Part shown: piece after piece, positions 7,610 to 16,864 of the stretch
How positions within the stretch are numbered: position 1 is the first letter of the stretch
How the letters are laid out: each line of letters opens with the position of its first letter
The notes under the pieces: model-generated
The model's input: the letters and a program-made list of their open reading frames with translations, nothing else
What the model was told of the DNA's origin: nothing
The model's database searches: none
Program-made: the position numbers and the translations under genes
Assembly (NCBI GenBank): GCA_023390555.1
Contig: JAEWCQ010000032.1
Span: 1 to 64,000, forward strand
Reading direction: 5' to 3'
From: Bacillota bacterium
GTDB lineage: Bacteria; Bacillota; Clostridia; Lachnospirales; Lachnospiraceae
Length of the DNA stretch: 64,000 bases

Positions 7610-9595
7610 ATGCAAATATTTGAATATGTCTTAATACTACTAATGGCAGTTCTGCTGTCAAACGTGATAAACCGCTTCCTACCGGTACTGTCTGTCCCGA
7701 TTGTACAGATTGTGCTGGGTATCCTGATTGCGCTCATTCCTTTTGGGGCGTTCGGCTTTGAGTTTGAACTGGAGCCAGAGTTGTTCTTTGTGCTGTTCCT
7801 CTCTCCACTGGTTTTCCATTCCAGTATGATGGCGGATAAAAAAATACTATGGCAAATGAAAAAACCTATCATTGCTGCAGCCGTATTGTTAGTCTTTTTA
7901 ACCGTTATAGCGACTGGTTTTTTTGTCCATGCGCTTATCCCAACGATTCCACTCGCGGCGGCATTCGCATTAAGTGCATCTTTGGCGCCAACCGATGCAG
8001 TTGCCGTGAATGCAGTAAGCAAAAGGGTTGCCCTCCCAAGTAATCTCATGGGCATCCTTTCTGGCGAATCTATCATAAATGATGCGACAGGTATTGTATG
8101 CTTCCAGCTTGCTCTCGCTGCTGCCTCGACGGGCACCTTCTCAATCTCGCAGGCAGTGAGTCAGTTTTTACTGCTTGGTATTGGGGGAATCCTCGCAGGT
8201 CTTATACTTACATGGCTCAAATATATATTTGTGCACTGGCTGCGTTCCTTAGGCATGGAGAACAGTACCTTGCACATACTGATCGGTATTTTAACTCCGT
8301 TTATCATATATATGAGTTCAGAGGCACTTCATGTCAGCGGCATATTGGCTGTTTTTGCCTCAGGCATCGCACACTCATTTAAGAGAGAGCGTTTCAATCC
8401 TCAAAAGGCGAGTCTGAATATTACAGAAGAGGGAGTCTGGTCTGTTCTATCTTTCAGCTTAGATGGACTTGTGTTCGTCGTACTTGGAACACAGCTTCCG
8501 GGTATTTTAAAAACGATCGGAAAAGGCACTTACACCATTTACGAATTTAAAACAGTGGGATGCATATTGCTGATTACACTTTTCTCGGCGGTGATTCGCT
8601 TTCTATGGGGTATGCTTACCGTTCCCCACAAATCAGATCAAGAAGAGAGCCGTTCTGGCGGAAAGATAAAATCCGGTTTGATTTTCAGTCTTTCGGGGGC
8701 ACGTGGAACTGTAACACTTGCTACAATTATGTCGATTCCTCTTCTGCTGCCCGACGGAAATCTATTCCCTGAACGCGAACTGATCATTTTGTTGGCCAGT
8801 GGTGTAATCGTTGTCTCTCTGCTGGTTACAAACTTTATTTTACCATTGTTTGTGGAAAAAAAGGAAAACGGGACACGTGGCGAAAGTGAAAAATCGGCAT
8901 ATACCGAAATCATTCAAACCGTCATTGGCAGACTGCAAAGTGAGGCCACGGATGAAACTCGTATGGCAACGGAACTTGTGACACACAACTACTATTCACG
9001 TTATGCTGCTTTGAACAAAACGCTTTACCTCCAACGTGCAAAGGATGAAAGAGCACTTCGCCAAAATATACAAATGTGGGAAAAAGAAAATACGGAGGCA
9101 CTAAAACAGAAAGGTGTTATAGATGAAGCGACTGCCAACCAGTACCTGGCTATGTTAAATACACGCAACAAGACATCTTTTGCAAAGCAGAAATTGAATT
9201 ATCTGCGCTCTTTTGTATGGATGTATGCGCTTCGGACTAAAAAAATCAAGCGTGAAGAAATGCATCTTGCATTGTTGGAACTCACAAAATCAAACGAAGC
9301 GTTTGTATTAGAAAAACTGTATGCCTTAAAAGAAACCGATAATAATGCCGTTCTGGAACGACTTATTTCAGAACAGGAAATGATCATGAACCTGCGGGAA
9401 ATTCGCATGACACAGGATAAGGCGGAAGGTAACCGCGCGCAGAACAAAGAGCTTGTTCTAAAGATTACAACGCGAGGTTTCGGAATTGAACGTGAATTAA
9501 TCCAACAAATGTTTGAAACAGGCCGTATATCCTGGGAAACGGCCAGGGACTTACGCAATAACATTAACATGCTGGAATCACAGCTCCATTCGTAA
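7610..9595 (+). CDS. Na+/H+ antiporter, CPA1 (NhaP-like) family
   Basis: A 661-residue protein. The first 420 residues are about 12 membrane segments with the CPA1 signatures LAPTDAVAVNAVSKR and LSGESIINDATG, whose acidic residues carry cations. The last 230 residues are soluble and strongly helical and charged, probably a cytoplasmic regulatory domain. TGAGGG at 7598-7603 favours this ATG over a TTG six bases earlier. It exchanges Na+ (or K+) for H+ and would support pH and salt homeostasis. Co-transcribed with the MarR gene. Confidence 0.87.
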   Translation: MQIFEYVLILLMAVLLSNVINRFLPVLSVPIVQIVLGILIALIPFGAFGFEFELEPELFFVLFLSPLVFHSSMMADKKILWQMKKPIIAAAVLLVFLTVIATGFFVHALIPTIPLAAAFALSASLAPTDAVAVNAVSKRVALPSNLMGILSGESIINDATGIVCFQLALAAASTGTFSISQAVSQFLLLGIGGILAGLILTWLKYIFVHWLRSLGMENSTLHILIGILTPFIIYMSSEALHVSGILAVFASGIAHSFKRERFNPQKASLNITEEGVWSVLSFSLDGLVFVVLGTQLPGILKTIGKGTYTIYEFKTVGCILLITLFSAVIRFLWGMLTVPHKSDQEESRSGGKIKSGLIFSLSGARGTVTLATIMSIPLLLPDGNLFPERELIILLASGVIVVSLLVTNFILPLFVEKKENGTRGESEKSAYTEIIQTVIGRLQSEATDETRMATELVTHNYYSRYAALNKTLYLQRAKDERALRQNIQMWEKENTEALKQKGVIDEATANQYLAMLNTRNKTSFAKQKLNYLRSFVWMYALRTKKIKREEMHLALLELTKSNEAFVLEKLYALKETDNNAVLERLISEQEMIMNLREIRMTQDKAEGNRAQNKELVLKITTRGFGIERELIQQMFETGRISWETARDLRNNINMLESQLHS

Positions 9596-9816
9596 TATTA
9601 CATTACAGCCGATTGCAACTATTTCCCAGATACAACATTCCAGGCTTACCCATAGCCGCCTTACCAGTCATTTCACTTCCCAAACTCCGGACACCAGGCC
9701 AGATCGGTCTGATGTCGCGGCGTCGCTTCATCCCTTACAATAATTATTCAAAACATGGACTGAACTTATAGGGTATGATAAAATCAGAATAGAATCATCA
9801 TTTGGGAGATACAAAC

Positions 9817-10875
9817 ATGGAAAATCAGCTTCATACTATCGCATGGTCATCAATCACGGAAAAATCAGAGGAGAGCTGCATTGACTTCTCGGTAAATACA
9901 AATTCTCTGGGTATCCCTGATACAGTCCTTTCTAATTTTTCAAAAATAGCGGAACTGGCGGGAAGCTACCCGGACCCGGAATGTAACTTGTTGTCCGCTC
10001 ATTTGGCAGATAAATATAACGTCTCTCAAAATCATATACTGTGCGGAAACGGAGCGGATGATCTGCTTTACAGAATCGTATTTTCCCTCCGCCCAAAGCA
10101 GGCACTGATCATAGAGCCTGCTTTTGAGGAATACAATCTTGCTTTAGATCTCGTCGGATGTGAGGTCCATCATCACCAGTTGAAAGCCTCAGATCAATTT
10201 GCGCTTGATGAGACTGTTTTGTCAGCGATTCAGGAAAATTATGACATGGTGTTTTTGTGTAATCCGAACAATCCCACAGGCCAACTCGTTAAACCGGCTC
10301 TGTTAAAAAAGATGATAGAACGGTGTGAAAAAAATGAGATTCTGCTTATTGTGGATGAATGCTTCATGGAATTTATCCCTGATTGGGAAAGCTGGTCCGT
10401 GAAACGGGCGACCTCCTCATTCCAATATCTGCTTGTTATCGACGCATTTACAAAAACGTATTCACTGGCTGGTTTCCGGCTTGGATTTTGTATTTCAGGT
10501 AATATAAGTCTGCTTTCGCAAATGAAAGTACAGGGACAATCTTTTGGAGTATCTGTTCCCGCTCAATTTGCTGGGATATGTGCGCTCATGGACCCTGCCT
10601 ATTTATCAAAAACTTATTTACATATAGCGAAAGAGCGAACTTGGCTCCTCTCAAAACTCAATGCACCTGGTATTCAAGTATGGCCGTCACAATGCAATTT
10701 TTTATTGCTTCGAACACAACATTCCAATATCGTAGCAGAGCTATTGCTAAAAGATATTAAGGTACGGGACTGTTCTCGCTTTTATGGATTAGGGCCAGAA
10801 TATTGCCGTATCGCAATAAAATCACACGCTGAGAATGAACACTTTGTCAACATGATAAGCACCGTTTTCCAATAA
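9817..10875 (+). CDS. Class I/II aminotransferase, HisC/CobD-like
   Basis: A 352-residue PLP-dependent enzyme. Fold type I signatures include NGADDLLYRI, CNPNNPTGQL (about residues 150 to 160), IVDECFMEF and the PLP lysine in AFTKTYSLAGFRLGF. Length and motif order are closest to histidinol-phosphate aminotransferase and threonine-phosphate decarboxylase (CobD); no histidine or cobalamin genes are adjacent, so the substrate is open. GGGAG at 9804-9808 supports the ATG rather than an earlier TTG. The 221 nt ahead hold no other gene that I can see. Confidence 0.8.
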   Translation: MENQLHTIAWSSITEKSEESCIDFSVNTNSLGIPDTVLSNFSKIAELAGSYPDPECNLLSAHLADKYNVSQNHILCGNGADDLLYRIVFSLRPKQALIIEPAFEEYNLALDLVGCEVHHHQLKASDQFALDETVLSAIQENYDMVFLCNPNNPTGQLVKPALLKKMIERCEKNEILLIVDECFMEFIPDWESWSVKRATSSFQYLLVIDAFTKTYSLAGFRLGFCISGNISLLSQMKVQGQSFGVSVPAQFAGICALMDPAYLSKTYLHIAKERTWLLSKLNAPGIQVWPSQCNFLLLRTQHSNIVAELLLKDIKVRDCSRFYGLGPEYCRIAIKSHAENEHFVNMISTVFQ

Positions 10876-11021
10876 TGCGGTCATGCAAAATTTCACAGAA
10901 CATTTATGAAACTTTTTAAATGTGTAACCATATACATTCAATGTGTTTCATCCCGGGATTGGGTTCTCTGGAGGCGGATTGGATTGTTGTGATTGTTAGA
11001 AAAGGATAGGAGAAAAAGTGT

Positions 11022-12503
11022 ATGAAAAAAGTCTTGATTGTAGGTGGGGGTATCTCCGGATTAACTGCAGGTATTTATTTGCAAGAGGCAGGTTTTGATA
11101 CGGAAATTCATGAAAAGAACGCGGTGGCCGGAGGACAATGTACTGGTTGGAAAAGAGAAGGATATTTCATTGACAATTGCATTCATTGGCTGACCGGAAC
11201 CAAAGAAGGCAGTGCATTAAATTGCTTGTGGCACAAAATCGGTGCACTTGGAGACGCGGTAAAACTACACGAAAAAGAGTTCTTTTTTTCTTCGGAATTA
11301 GGTGGGAACAGACTTACCTTTTGGAGAGATTTGGAACGCACCCGAACAGAAATGTTACGATTATCTCCTGATGATGCTGTTGAAATCAACAAATTAATTA
11401 ATTATACAAAATTAGCAGAAAATATGACCATACCTGTTGATAAGCCTTTTGATGAAATGAATATTTTAGACTTTATCAAACTCGGTATATCAATGAAAGA
11501 AATGAGAAAATTGTTAAAGGCATATGGTGGAATTGACACGATAGAATTGAGCAATCGTTTCCAACATCCATTGATCCAACAGGCACTTGTTGACTATATG
11601 CCTCCAGGTCATCAGGCATATGCTTTTTTGGTTTCTTACGCGACGGTAACCAGTGGCAATGGGGATGTCCCTGCGGGCGGCTCTCTTGCCATGGCAATGC
11701 GTATTTCGAAAAAGTATCAGGAACTGGGGGGCGTACTGTGTACGAATTCACCTGTAAAAAAAGTTCTGATGAAGGATCAGAAAGCAACCGGTCTATTACT
11801 TTCTGATGGGAAAGAAATAGCAGCGGATTACGTGGTCTGTGCATGTGACACAGATTATACTTATCGAAAATTGCTGGATAAAAACTATATGCCTAAATCC
11901 TTAAAAAAACTTTATGAAAACAGAAAATTGTATCCTGTAACAAGTGCATTTCAGATCGCTTTTGCGGTTGATGAGAAATTTGAAGAGCTAAAAGGCACAC
12001 GTATTTTCCCATGTGAAGAGCTAATGATTGCTCATAGCAAAATACATAGAATGAGCACAAATTATTATGATTATGAGGAACACTTTGCACCACAGGGTAA
12101 AACAGTGCTGCAAACAAACTTTATCCAGACAGAATATGATTTTACCTACTGGAAAGATCTATATCAGAGCAAGGAAGATTATCATAGAAAAAAGCAGGAA
12201 CTGTCGGCTGAAATTATGAAGCGTTTACTGACACAATATCCATTTTTACAAGACAAGGTACATGTGATCGATATCTGGACACCTATGACTTATTATCACT
12301 ATTGCAATTCTTTCTGTGGGTCTTATATGAGTTTTATTGTCACCAAAAAAGCCAAAAGCGCCATAGTCCCTGGAAAAATGAAAGGAATTGATAACTTATT
12401 CTTAGCAAGTCAATGGCAAATGGGTCCGGGAGGTTTACCAACTGCAGCCGCTATGGGAAAATTTGCCGCATATCGAATCAAAAAATGCGAGCGGATAAAA
12501 TAA
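11022..12503 (+). CDS. FAD-dependent oxidoreductase, phytoene desaturase-like
   Basis: A 493-residue flavoprotein. VGGGISGLTAGIYLQEAGFDTEIHE (residues 7 to 31) is the Rossmann FAD-binding motif, GGQCTGWKREGYFIDN follows as in carotenoid desaturase and amine oxidase relatives, and the C-terminal FAD contact is ASQWQMGPGGLPTAAAMG. AGGAG precedes the ATG. CrtI-like proteins in Clostridia act on diverse lipids and no carotenoid genes are near, so the substrate is unknown. Ends at a strong bidirectional terminator. Confidence 0.8.
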   Translation: MKKVLIVGGGISGLTAGIYLQEAGFDTEIHEKNAVAGGQCTGWKREGYFIDNCIHWLTGTKEGSALNCLWHKIGALGDAVKLHEKEFFFSSELGGNRLTFWRDLERTRTEMLRLSPDDAVEINKLINYTKLAENMTIPVDKPFDEMNILDFIKLGISMKEMRKLLKAYGGIDTIELSNRFQHPLIQQALVDYMPPGHQAYAFLVSYATVTSGNGDVPAGGSLAMAMRISKKYQELGGVLCTNSPVKKVLMKDQKATGLLLSDGKEIAADYVVCACDTDYTYRKLLDKNYMPKSLKKLYENRKLYPVTSAFQIAFAVDEKFEELKGTRIFPCEELMIAHSKIHRMSTNYYDYEEHFAPQGKTVLQTNFIQTEYDFTYWKDLYQSKEDYHRKKQELSAEIMKRLLTQYPFLQDKVHVIDIWTPMTYYHYCNSFCGSYMSFIVTKKAKSAIVPGKMKGIDNLFLASQWQMGPGGLPTAAAMGKFAAYRIKKCERIK

Positions 12504-12549
12504 TCCATACCAGACAGATAAATCCATAAAATCAAACCAGAATCACAGT

Positions 12550-12593
12550 AGAAAAAGAATCCGGAGAGCTGTTGCTCTCTGAATTCTTTTTCT
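12550..12593. terminator. Bidirectional terminator
   Basis: A 20-bp stem (one mismatch) runs from AGAAAAAGAAT to ATTCTTTTTCT, with GAGAGC/GCTCTC at the tip and a TGTT loop. A-rich and T-rich ends make it work for both the plus-strand oxidoreductase and the minus-strand substrate-binding protein. Confidence 0.88.
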
Positions 12594-12676
12594 CCGTTTC
12601 CAACATACCATAGTCCAGCCGGCACATTCACGTACCTTTTCTCCTATTCAGGAAAAGAGAGCTGTAATGACGCTGA

Positions 12677-13738
12677 TTACTCCGTATCACTTGTCCATAC
12701 AGCTTCTCCCAGCTTGCTTACAGCGTCAAAAATGCCTCCGCCGGTTCCATAAATGGCATTAAAGTCAGCAACAAAAATCTTTCTTTCCTTGATAGCTGTA
12801 ACATCCTGTAACGCTTCATTTTGATACAGTTCTTCAACCATTTCGTCTGTATCTGGACCTCCATTGTAACGAAATAACAAGAGGACATCCGGATTGCTCT
12901 CGATAAGATCTTCGTTGCTCACTTCGGCACCAGGGGCATCCTGAAAAATATTGTTCAGGCCAACTAATTCAAAAGCATCATTTTGGAAGTACTCTCCTTT
13001 TCCGCTTGATACAACAAAACTGCCATCTTCTACAGATGCAATTTCAGCAAGCTTTTTCTCTTTCCCACTCCAGGATGCATGATTCTTCAAATCATCAATT
13101 TGCTCCTGGTACTGCTCTATCAATGCCTTTGCAGTGTCCTGTACATCAAAAATCTCTCCCAATTCCTCTATATCCGTGAAGAAATCGTCAAATACAGCCC
13201 CATCTTTACCGGTGTTCATAATATACGTATGAATGCCTGAATCGTTGAGGAAATCTACAGTTCCTGAACCATAATCACCTTCGACAAATAAATCGCCGCG
13301 CCCGATCACCATATCCGGATCTGCTCCCAAGATGGCCTCCTGTCCCGCATAATCTTCGGACAGCACAGGTATTTTATCAAATTCCGCTTTAATGTCGGAA
13401 TCAACTTCGCCAAAAACACCCGCAACACCAACGATACGATCGCCAAGTCCCAGGCGTATCAATAACTCAGCACTGCCCTGCATATTACAAACAATCCGTT
13501 CCGGTGCACTTTCAAATACCTGCTCTTTTTCCACCCAGGCAGCACCGTCGTCTTCCACAGAATAATTAAGGATAGTCAAAGGATAAACTGTGTTTAACTG
13601 TGATTCTGAGACAGTCGTTTCACTCGTGACCTCGTTCGTTCCATTTTTCCCCGTGGCTGACGACTCCTCTTGTGAGCAGCCGGCAAATGAGAGTGCAGCA
13701 ATAGAGGCAACAATCAAATACAATACTTTCTTTTTCAT
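12677..13738 (-). CDS. ABC transporter substrate-binding lipoprotein, FepB/BtuF-like
   Basis: A 353-residue secreted lipoprotein. The signal peptide ends in a lipobox LSFAGC (Cys21), then a Ser/Thr-rich linker, then the periplasmic-binding fold for iron complexes or cobalamin: PERIVCNMQGSAELLIRLGLGDRIVGVAG and a second lobe with NPDVLLLFR. It would capture the ligand outside the membrane for the permease and ATPase encoded divergently. The shared control region contains a DtxR-like palindrome, which makes an iron complex the most likely ligand. Cobalamin is the alternative; no cobalamin riboswitch is visible. Confidence 0.85.
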   Translation of the reverse strand: MKKKVLYLIVASIAALSFAGCSQEESSATGKNGTNEVTSETTVSESQLNTVYPLTILNYSVEDDGAAWVEKEQVFESAPERIVCNMQGSAELLIRLGLGDRIVGVAGVFGEVDSDIKAEFDKIPVLSEDYAGQEAILGADPDMVIGRGDLFVEGDYGSGTVDFLNDSGIHTYIMNTGKDGAVFDDFFTDIEELGEIFDVQDTAKALIEQYQEQIDDLKNHASWSGKEKKLAEIASVEDGSFVVSSGKGEYFQNDAFELVGLNNIFQDAPGAEVSNEDLIESNPDVLLLFRYNGGPDTDEMVEELYQNEALQDVTAIKERKIFVADFNAIYGTGGGIFDAVSKLGEAVWTSDTE

Positions 13739-13777
13739 AATTTTTCCTTTCCTTATGTATGTTTTTAAACTTATTCT

Positions 13778-13866
13778 TTACTTACCAAAATACACATGCT
13801 ATAATGCAGCTTAGTTAGGCGTAACTAACAGGAATGAATTATAGCATGGTGTTTCTGGAATGTAAA
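13778..13866. promoter_or_regulatory. Face-to-face promoters around a DtxR-like palindrome
   Basis: Minus strand: TTTACA (13866-13861), 17-nt spacer, TATAAT (13843-13838). Plus strand: TTTACT (13778-13783), 16-nt spacer, TATAAT (13800-13805). Between the two -10 boxes lies TTAGTTAGGCGTAACTAA (13811-13828), with perfect 7-bp arms. It resembles the DtxR/IdeR box (TTAGGTTAGCCTAACCTAA in actinobacteria). One bound dimer would block both start sites, coupling the lipoprotein to its permease and ATPase. Confidence 0.78.
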
Positions 13867-13904
13867 GTTCTTTCTGGCAGAAAAAATAAAAAAGGAAAGT
13901 AAGT

Positions 13905-14978
13905 ATGTGGAACGTTTATAAAAAAATACAAGAGAGATTATTCCCTCTTTTGGTATTACTATTGCTCTTGATTATCGTGTTTTCGATCATTGTTTCTGTT
14001 TCTATTGGCCAGGCAAATATTCCGCTTGGTGAATCCTATCGGATTTTGCTTTATAAATTGACTGGTATTGAACTAGGTGGAGTAAGTCAATCGACCTCTT
14101 CCTTTATCACGATTGTATGGCTCTTGCGCTTTCCAAGAGCGATAGCGGCATTTTTAATTGGTATGGGTCTCGCACTCTGTGGAAGCATAATGCAGGCATC
14201 CGTTCAAAATCCTCTTGCCGATCCATATATTCTGGGCATTTCCTCCGGTGCGACATTGGGCGCAACCTTTGCCATTTTAGTTGGATTTCATTCGATCCCA
14301 ATGTTCAGTCAGGTTGGTGTTTCCATGGGGGCCTTTGTCGGTGCACTGGCAGCATCCGCACTGGTATTGGCGATTGCTAACATCGGAGGCCGTATCACTT
14401 CATCGAAACTAATACTTTCCGGTATGGTGGTTGATGCGATGTTCTCCGCATTTTCCAGTATCATTGTTTATTTCTCGAACAATTCACAGGGACTGAAAAA
14501 TGTGACTTTTTGGATTATGGGAAGCCTGGCCTCGATAAAATGGGATGATATTCCGTTACTGGCAGTCGTTGTTTTCGCAGCGGTATTGTTCTTTTTTACC
14601 CAGGGACGTGTCATGAATACAATGTTGATGGGAGATGAAACTGCGACTACTTTGGGAATTAATTTAGGGTCTTACCGTAAATTATATCTGACAATTTCTT
14701 CTCTCCTGACAGGTGTATTAGTGGCTCAATGTGGTATGATCGGATTTGTAGGCCTTATTATCCCCCACATTACAAGGTCACTGGCAGGTTCAAACCATAA
14801 AAAACTTTTACCTTTGGCTGTGTTGCTTGGCGGCTTATTTATGATATGGACCGATTTGATTGCGCGATCACTGATAGACGGAACCGAAATTCCAGTCGGA
14901 ATCATAACCTCAGCAATCGGTGCACCGATATTTATGTACTTGTTATTGAAGCGAAACTATGAATTCGGAGGGAACTAA
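13905..14978 (+). CDS. Iron-complex/cobalamin-type ABC permease (FecCD family)
   Basis: A 357-residue membrane protein with about ten helices and FecCD signatures: LRFPRAIAAFLIGMGLALCG, QNPLADPYILGISSGA, and MIGFVGLIIPHITRSLAG near the C terminus. The dimer forms the translocation channel and couples to the ATPase 2 nt downstream. Transcribed divergently from the matching substrate-binding lipoprotein under a common palindromic operator. Confidence 0.92.
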   Translation: MWNVYKKIQERLFPLLVLLLLLIIVFSIIVSVSIGQANIPLGESYRILLYKLTGIELGGVSQSTSSFITIVWLLRFPRAIAAFLIGMGLALCGSIMQASVQNPLADPYILGISSGATLGATFAILVGFHSIPMFSQVGVSMGAFVGALAASALVLAIANIGGRITSSKLILSGMVVDAMFSAFSSIIVYFSNNSQGLKNVTFWIMGSLASIKWDDIPLLAVVVFAAVLFFFTQGRVMNTMLMGDETATTLGINLGSYRKLYLTISSLLTGVLVAQCGMIGFVGLIIPHITRSLAGSNHKKLLPLAVLLGGLFMIWTDLIARSLIDGTEIPVGIITSAIGAPIFMYLLLKRNYEFGGN

Positions 14979-14980
14979 AT

Positions 14981-15742
14981 TTGAATTTACATGTATCAGG
15001 TATTGGAGTGAATCTTTCGGGAACGGACATTATTGAAGATATTGAACTAAAGGTCAGGAATGGTCAATTTGTCGGAATCATCGGACCGAACGGCTGCGGA
15101 AAAAGTACCTTACTAAAAACGATATACAAAGTGATAAAGCCAAAATGCGGGAGTATTATTTTGGACGATATGGATTTACTTACCACGAAACCCAAAGTAA
15201 TCGCTCAAAAATCTGCTGTTGTGGGACAATTTAATGATATTAGTTTTGACTTTACTGTATGGGACATGGTTGCAATGGGGCGTTCCCCTCATAAAAAACT
15301 CCTTGAAACGGATAACAATACGGATTTTGAAATCATTCGGAACGCACTCGCAAGAGTGGATTTAGAAAAATATTCAGACAGAAGTTATCAGTCTCTTTCC
15401 GGTGGTGAAAAGCAGCGCGTTGTGTTGGCACGGGCAATTGCACAACAACCTCAGTTTTTAATATTGGATGAACCTACGAATCATTTAGATGTAAAGTATC
15501 AGATTCAAGTATTATCGATTGTGAAAAGTCTTTCTATCAGCACTTTGGCAGCATTGCATGATTTGGAATTGGCTGCGCGGTATTGCGATTATCTGTATGC
15601 CATGAAAGCGGGGCACGTTGTCGCACATGGGAAACCGGAAGATATTCTGGTAAAGGAAATCATACAAAAGATTTATGATATAAATTGTGAAATCTATCGG
15701 AATCCTGTAAATGGATGCCTTGCAATCACATATTTACCATAA
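14981..15742 (+). CDS. Iron-complex/cobalamin-type ABC ATP-binding protein
   Basis: A 253-residue ATPase: Walker A GPNGCGKST (residues 35 to 43), Q-loop region VVGQFNDISFDFTVWDMVAMGR, signature LSGGEKQRV, Walker B FLILDEPTNHLD and the switch histidine in ALHDLE. It starts with TTG, supported by GGAGGG at 14967-14972, which lies inside the permease 3' end. It powers import with the FecCD permease. Followed at once by a long inverted repeat. Confidence 0.92.
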   Translation: MNLHVSGIGVNLSGTDIIEDIELKVRNGQFVGIIGPNGCGKSTLLKTIYKVIKPKCGSIILDDMDLLTTKPKVIAQKSAVVGQFNDISFDFTVWDMVAMGRSPHKKLLETDNNTDFEIIRNALARVDLEKYSDRSYQSLSGGEKQRVVLARAIAQQPQFLILDEPTNHLDVKYQIQVLSIVKSLSISTLAALHDLELAARYCDYLYAMKAGHVVAHGKPEDILVKEIIQKIYDINCEIYRNPVNGCLAITYLP

Positions 15743-15746
15743 AATA

Positions 15747-15792
15747 GACAACCATAACCCTACAGAACAAGATCTGTGGGGTTATGGTTGTC
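15747..15792 (+). terminator. Long inverted repeat after the ABC operon
   Basis: GACAACCATAACCC (15747-15760) pairs exactly with GGGTTATGGTTGTC (15779-15792), with a further ACAGA/TCTGT pair inside. The downstream TTGG is not a T-run, so strength as a terminator is uncertain. The second arm forms the first codons of the MFS remnant. Confidence 0.6.
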
Positions 15793-16075
15793 TTGGTGAG
15801 TTTGGCATTGGCCGTCATCGGTACGATTCCATTTGTCTTCTTCGGTGCGTCATCATCACTTATTGCTGTGAGTGTGGTCCTGTTTGTCCGTGGCATGGGC
15901 ATCGGTGGTGTTACCATTCCAATGATGACGGATGCATACACGGGAATGGTCAAACAAGAAATTGCGCCGGCCAGTTTCGGGACCCGTCTCATGCAAAATA
16001 TCGGCAGTGCATTTGGTTCCGCAGCACTTGCTACGGTTATCAGCCTTTCCATTCAAGGTAAAGTACAAACGATTC
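15784..16075 (+). pseudogene. Remnant of a DHA2-type MFS transporter (C-terminal piece)
   Basis: About 95 residues match the last third of DHA2/EmrB drug exporters: a helix GTIPFVFFGASSSL, then RGMGIGGVTIPMMTDAYTG and FGTRLMQNIGSAFGSAALAT. The preceding 350 or so residues of such a transporter are absent, and the apparent start lies in the inverted repeat of the ABC operon. After SIQGKV the frame runs on into a terminator hairpin and unrelated sequence. It therefore looks like a decayed fragment fused by deletion to the end of the ABC operon. Confidence 0.75.
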
Positions 16076-16091
16076 CACGCATGACCTCTAT

Positions 16092-16142
16092 AAAAAGGAA
16101 TTCCAGTGCAGCGCAGTTTGACGACTGCCAGAATTCCTTTTT
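16092..16142. terminator. Bidirectional terminator after the MFS remnant
   Basis: AAAAAGGAATTC (16092-16103) pairs with GAATTCCTTTTT (16131-16142); inside, GCAGT and ACTGC form a further small stem. A-rich and T-rich flanks suit both directions. It was probably the terminator of the intact transporter gene. Confidence 0.8.
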
Positions 16143-16199
16143 GCTTTTATGTATTTCACAGGAAATCATCCTAGTCCATTCACCTGTCGATTCGTACAC

Positions 16200-16400
16200 T
16201 TAGAATGGATTCCTCTCATCAAATCGCAAAACAACGGTTCGAGCCGCTTGATCATTTAGCCTTTTCCCCATTTCGAATTGATCTTCTTTTGTTAATTTAT
16301 GAAAATCCCACGTATTATCTTCTTCATGGATATAGATGTTAACCTTTATTTTCTGCCCTTTTTTCAAGCATTTCACCCCCTCTGTAAACTCTATTCCCAT
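16200..16400 (-). CDS. Small hypothetical protein
   Basis: A 66-residue frame, charged, ending ARTVVLRFDERNPF, with GGGA six bases before the ATG. The frame stays open upstream to 16502 with basic, low-quality sequence, so this could equally be the 3' end of a lost gene. I do not recognise a family. It lies between the MFS remnant and the recombinase cassette. Sequence 16503-16741 holds a 43-codon frame (16520-16651) without a ribosome site and a small hairpin at 16690-16704, nothing more I can support. Confidence 0.4.
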   Translation of the reverse strand: MGIEFTEGVKCLKKGQKIKVNIYIHEEDNTWDFHKLTKEDQFEMGKRLNDQAARTVVLRFDERNPF

Positions 16401-16741
16401 GATTTGTCCCAGTTGCTGATTTGCGTTGTCCTTTTTTGCAACTCTGTATCTTAGATGCAGACTCCGTTTTCTGTTTCTGTTCTGCGTTCTCTTAAAACAC
16501 ACAGGGATATTCCTATTTTATGGTTGACCGTCGTTCCCGTGTCCGTAACGATTCCGATCTTACCGTAACCAGTTCTTATTTCTTAAAAAGCACGTCTGGA
16601 TCTGATTACCAAAAAACAGTTTTAGAATCAGGAAAAAATGCATATATCTAATCAACAAATCATTTCAGCTGTATGAATCAGGGTGATACGGACTCAAATA
16701 GTCCTTCTGAGATGAACAATACATAGAAAGAGGTGCATTTT

Positions 16742-16864
16742 ATGCAGAAACAGGTTACGCCTGCATATTTGAATATCGATACCGGGCAAAGCGACATCCG
16801 CACATCCCGGGGGCTTCCAGACAGCCGATTGTCATTTGCACAGAGTAAGAGGTATCCGGTATGA
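16742..16864 (+). CDS. 40-residue protein translationally coupled to the recombinase
   Basis: A short frame beginning MQKQVTPAYLNIDTGQ and ending QSKRYPV. It has a strong ribosome site (AAAGAGGTG at 16727-16735) and its TGA overlaps the recombinase ATG as ATGA, the usual sign of coupling. The C terminus is basic. I know no named family. It could be an accessory factor for the recombinase, such as a directionality factor or regulator, or a leader whose translation opens the recombinase start; these are guesses from position only. Confidence 0.6.
   Translation: MQKQVTPAYLNIDTGQSDIRTSRGLPDSRLSFAQSKRYPV

Noticed and set aside
15784..16203. A complete small membrane protein of 139 residues
   Set aside because: The first 95 residues match only the C-terminal part of a much longer transporter and the rest crosses a terminator hairpin, so it is listed as a pseudogene.
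16520..16651. A 43-codon plus-strand frame beginning MVDRRSRVRND
   Set aside because: No ribosome site, no family resemblance; could be a gene remnant but cannot be supported.
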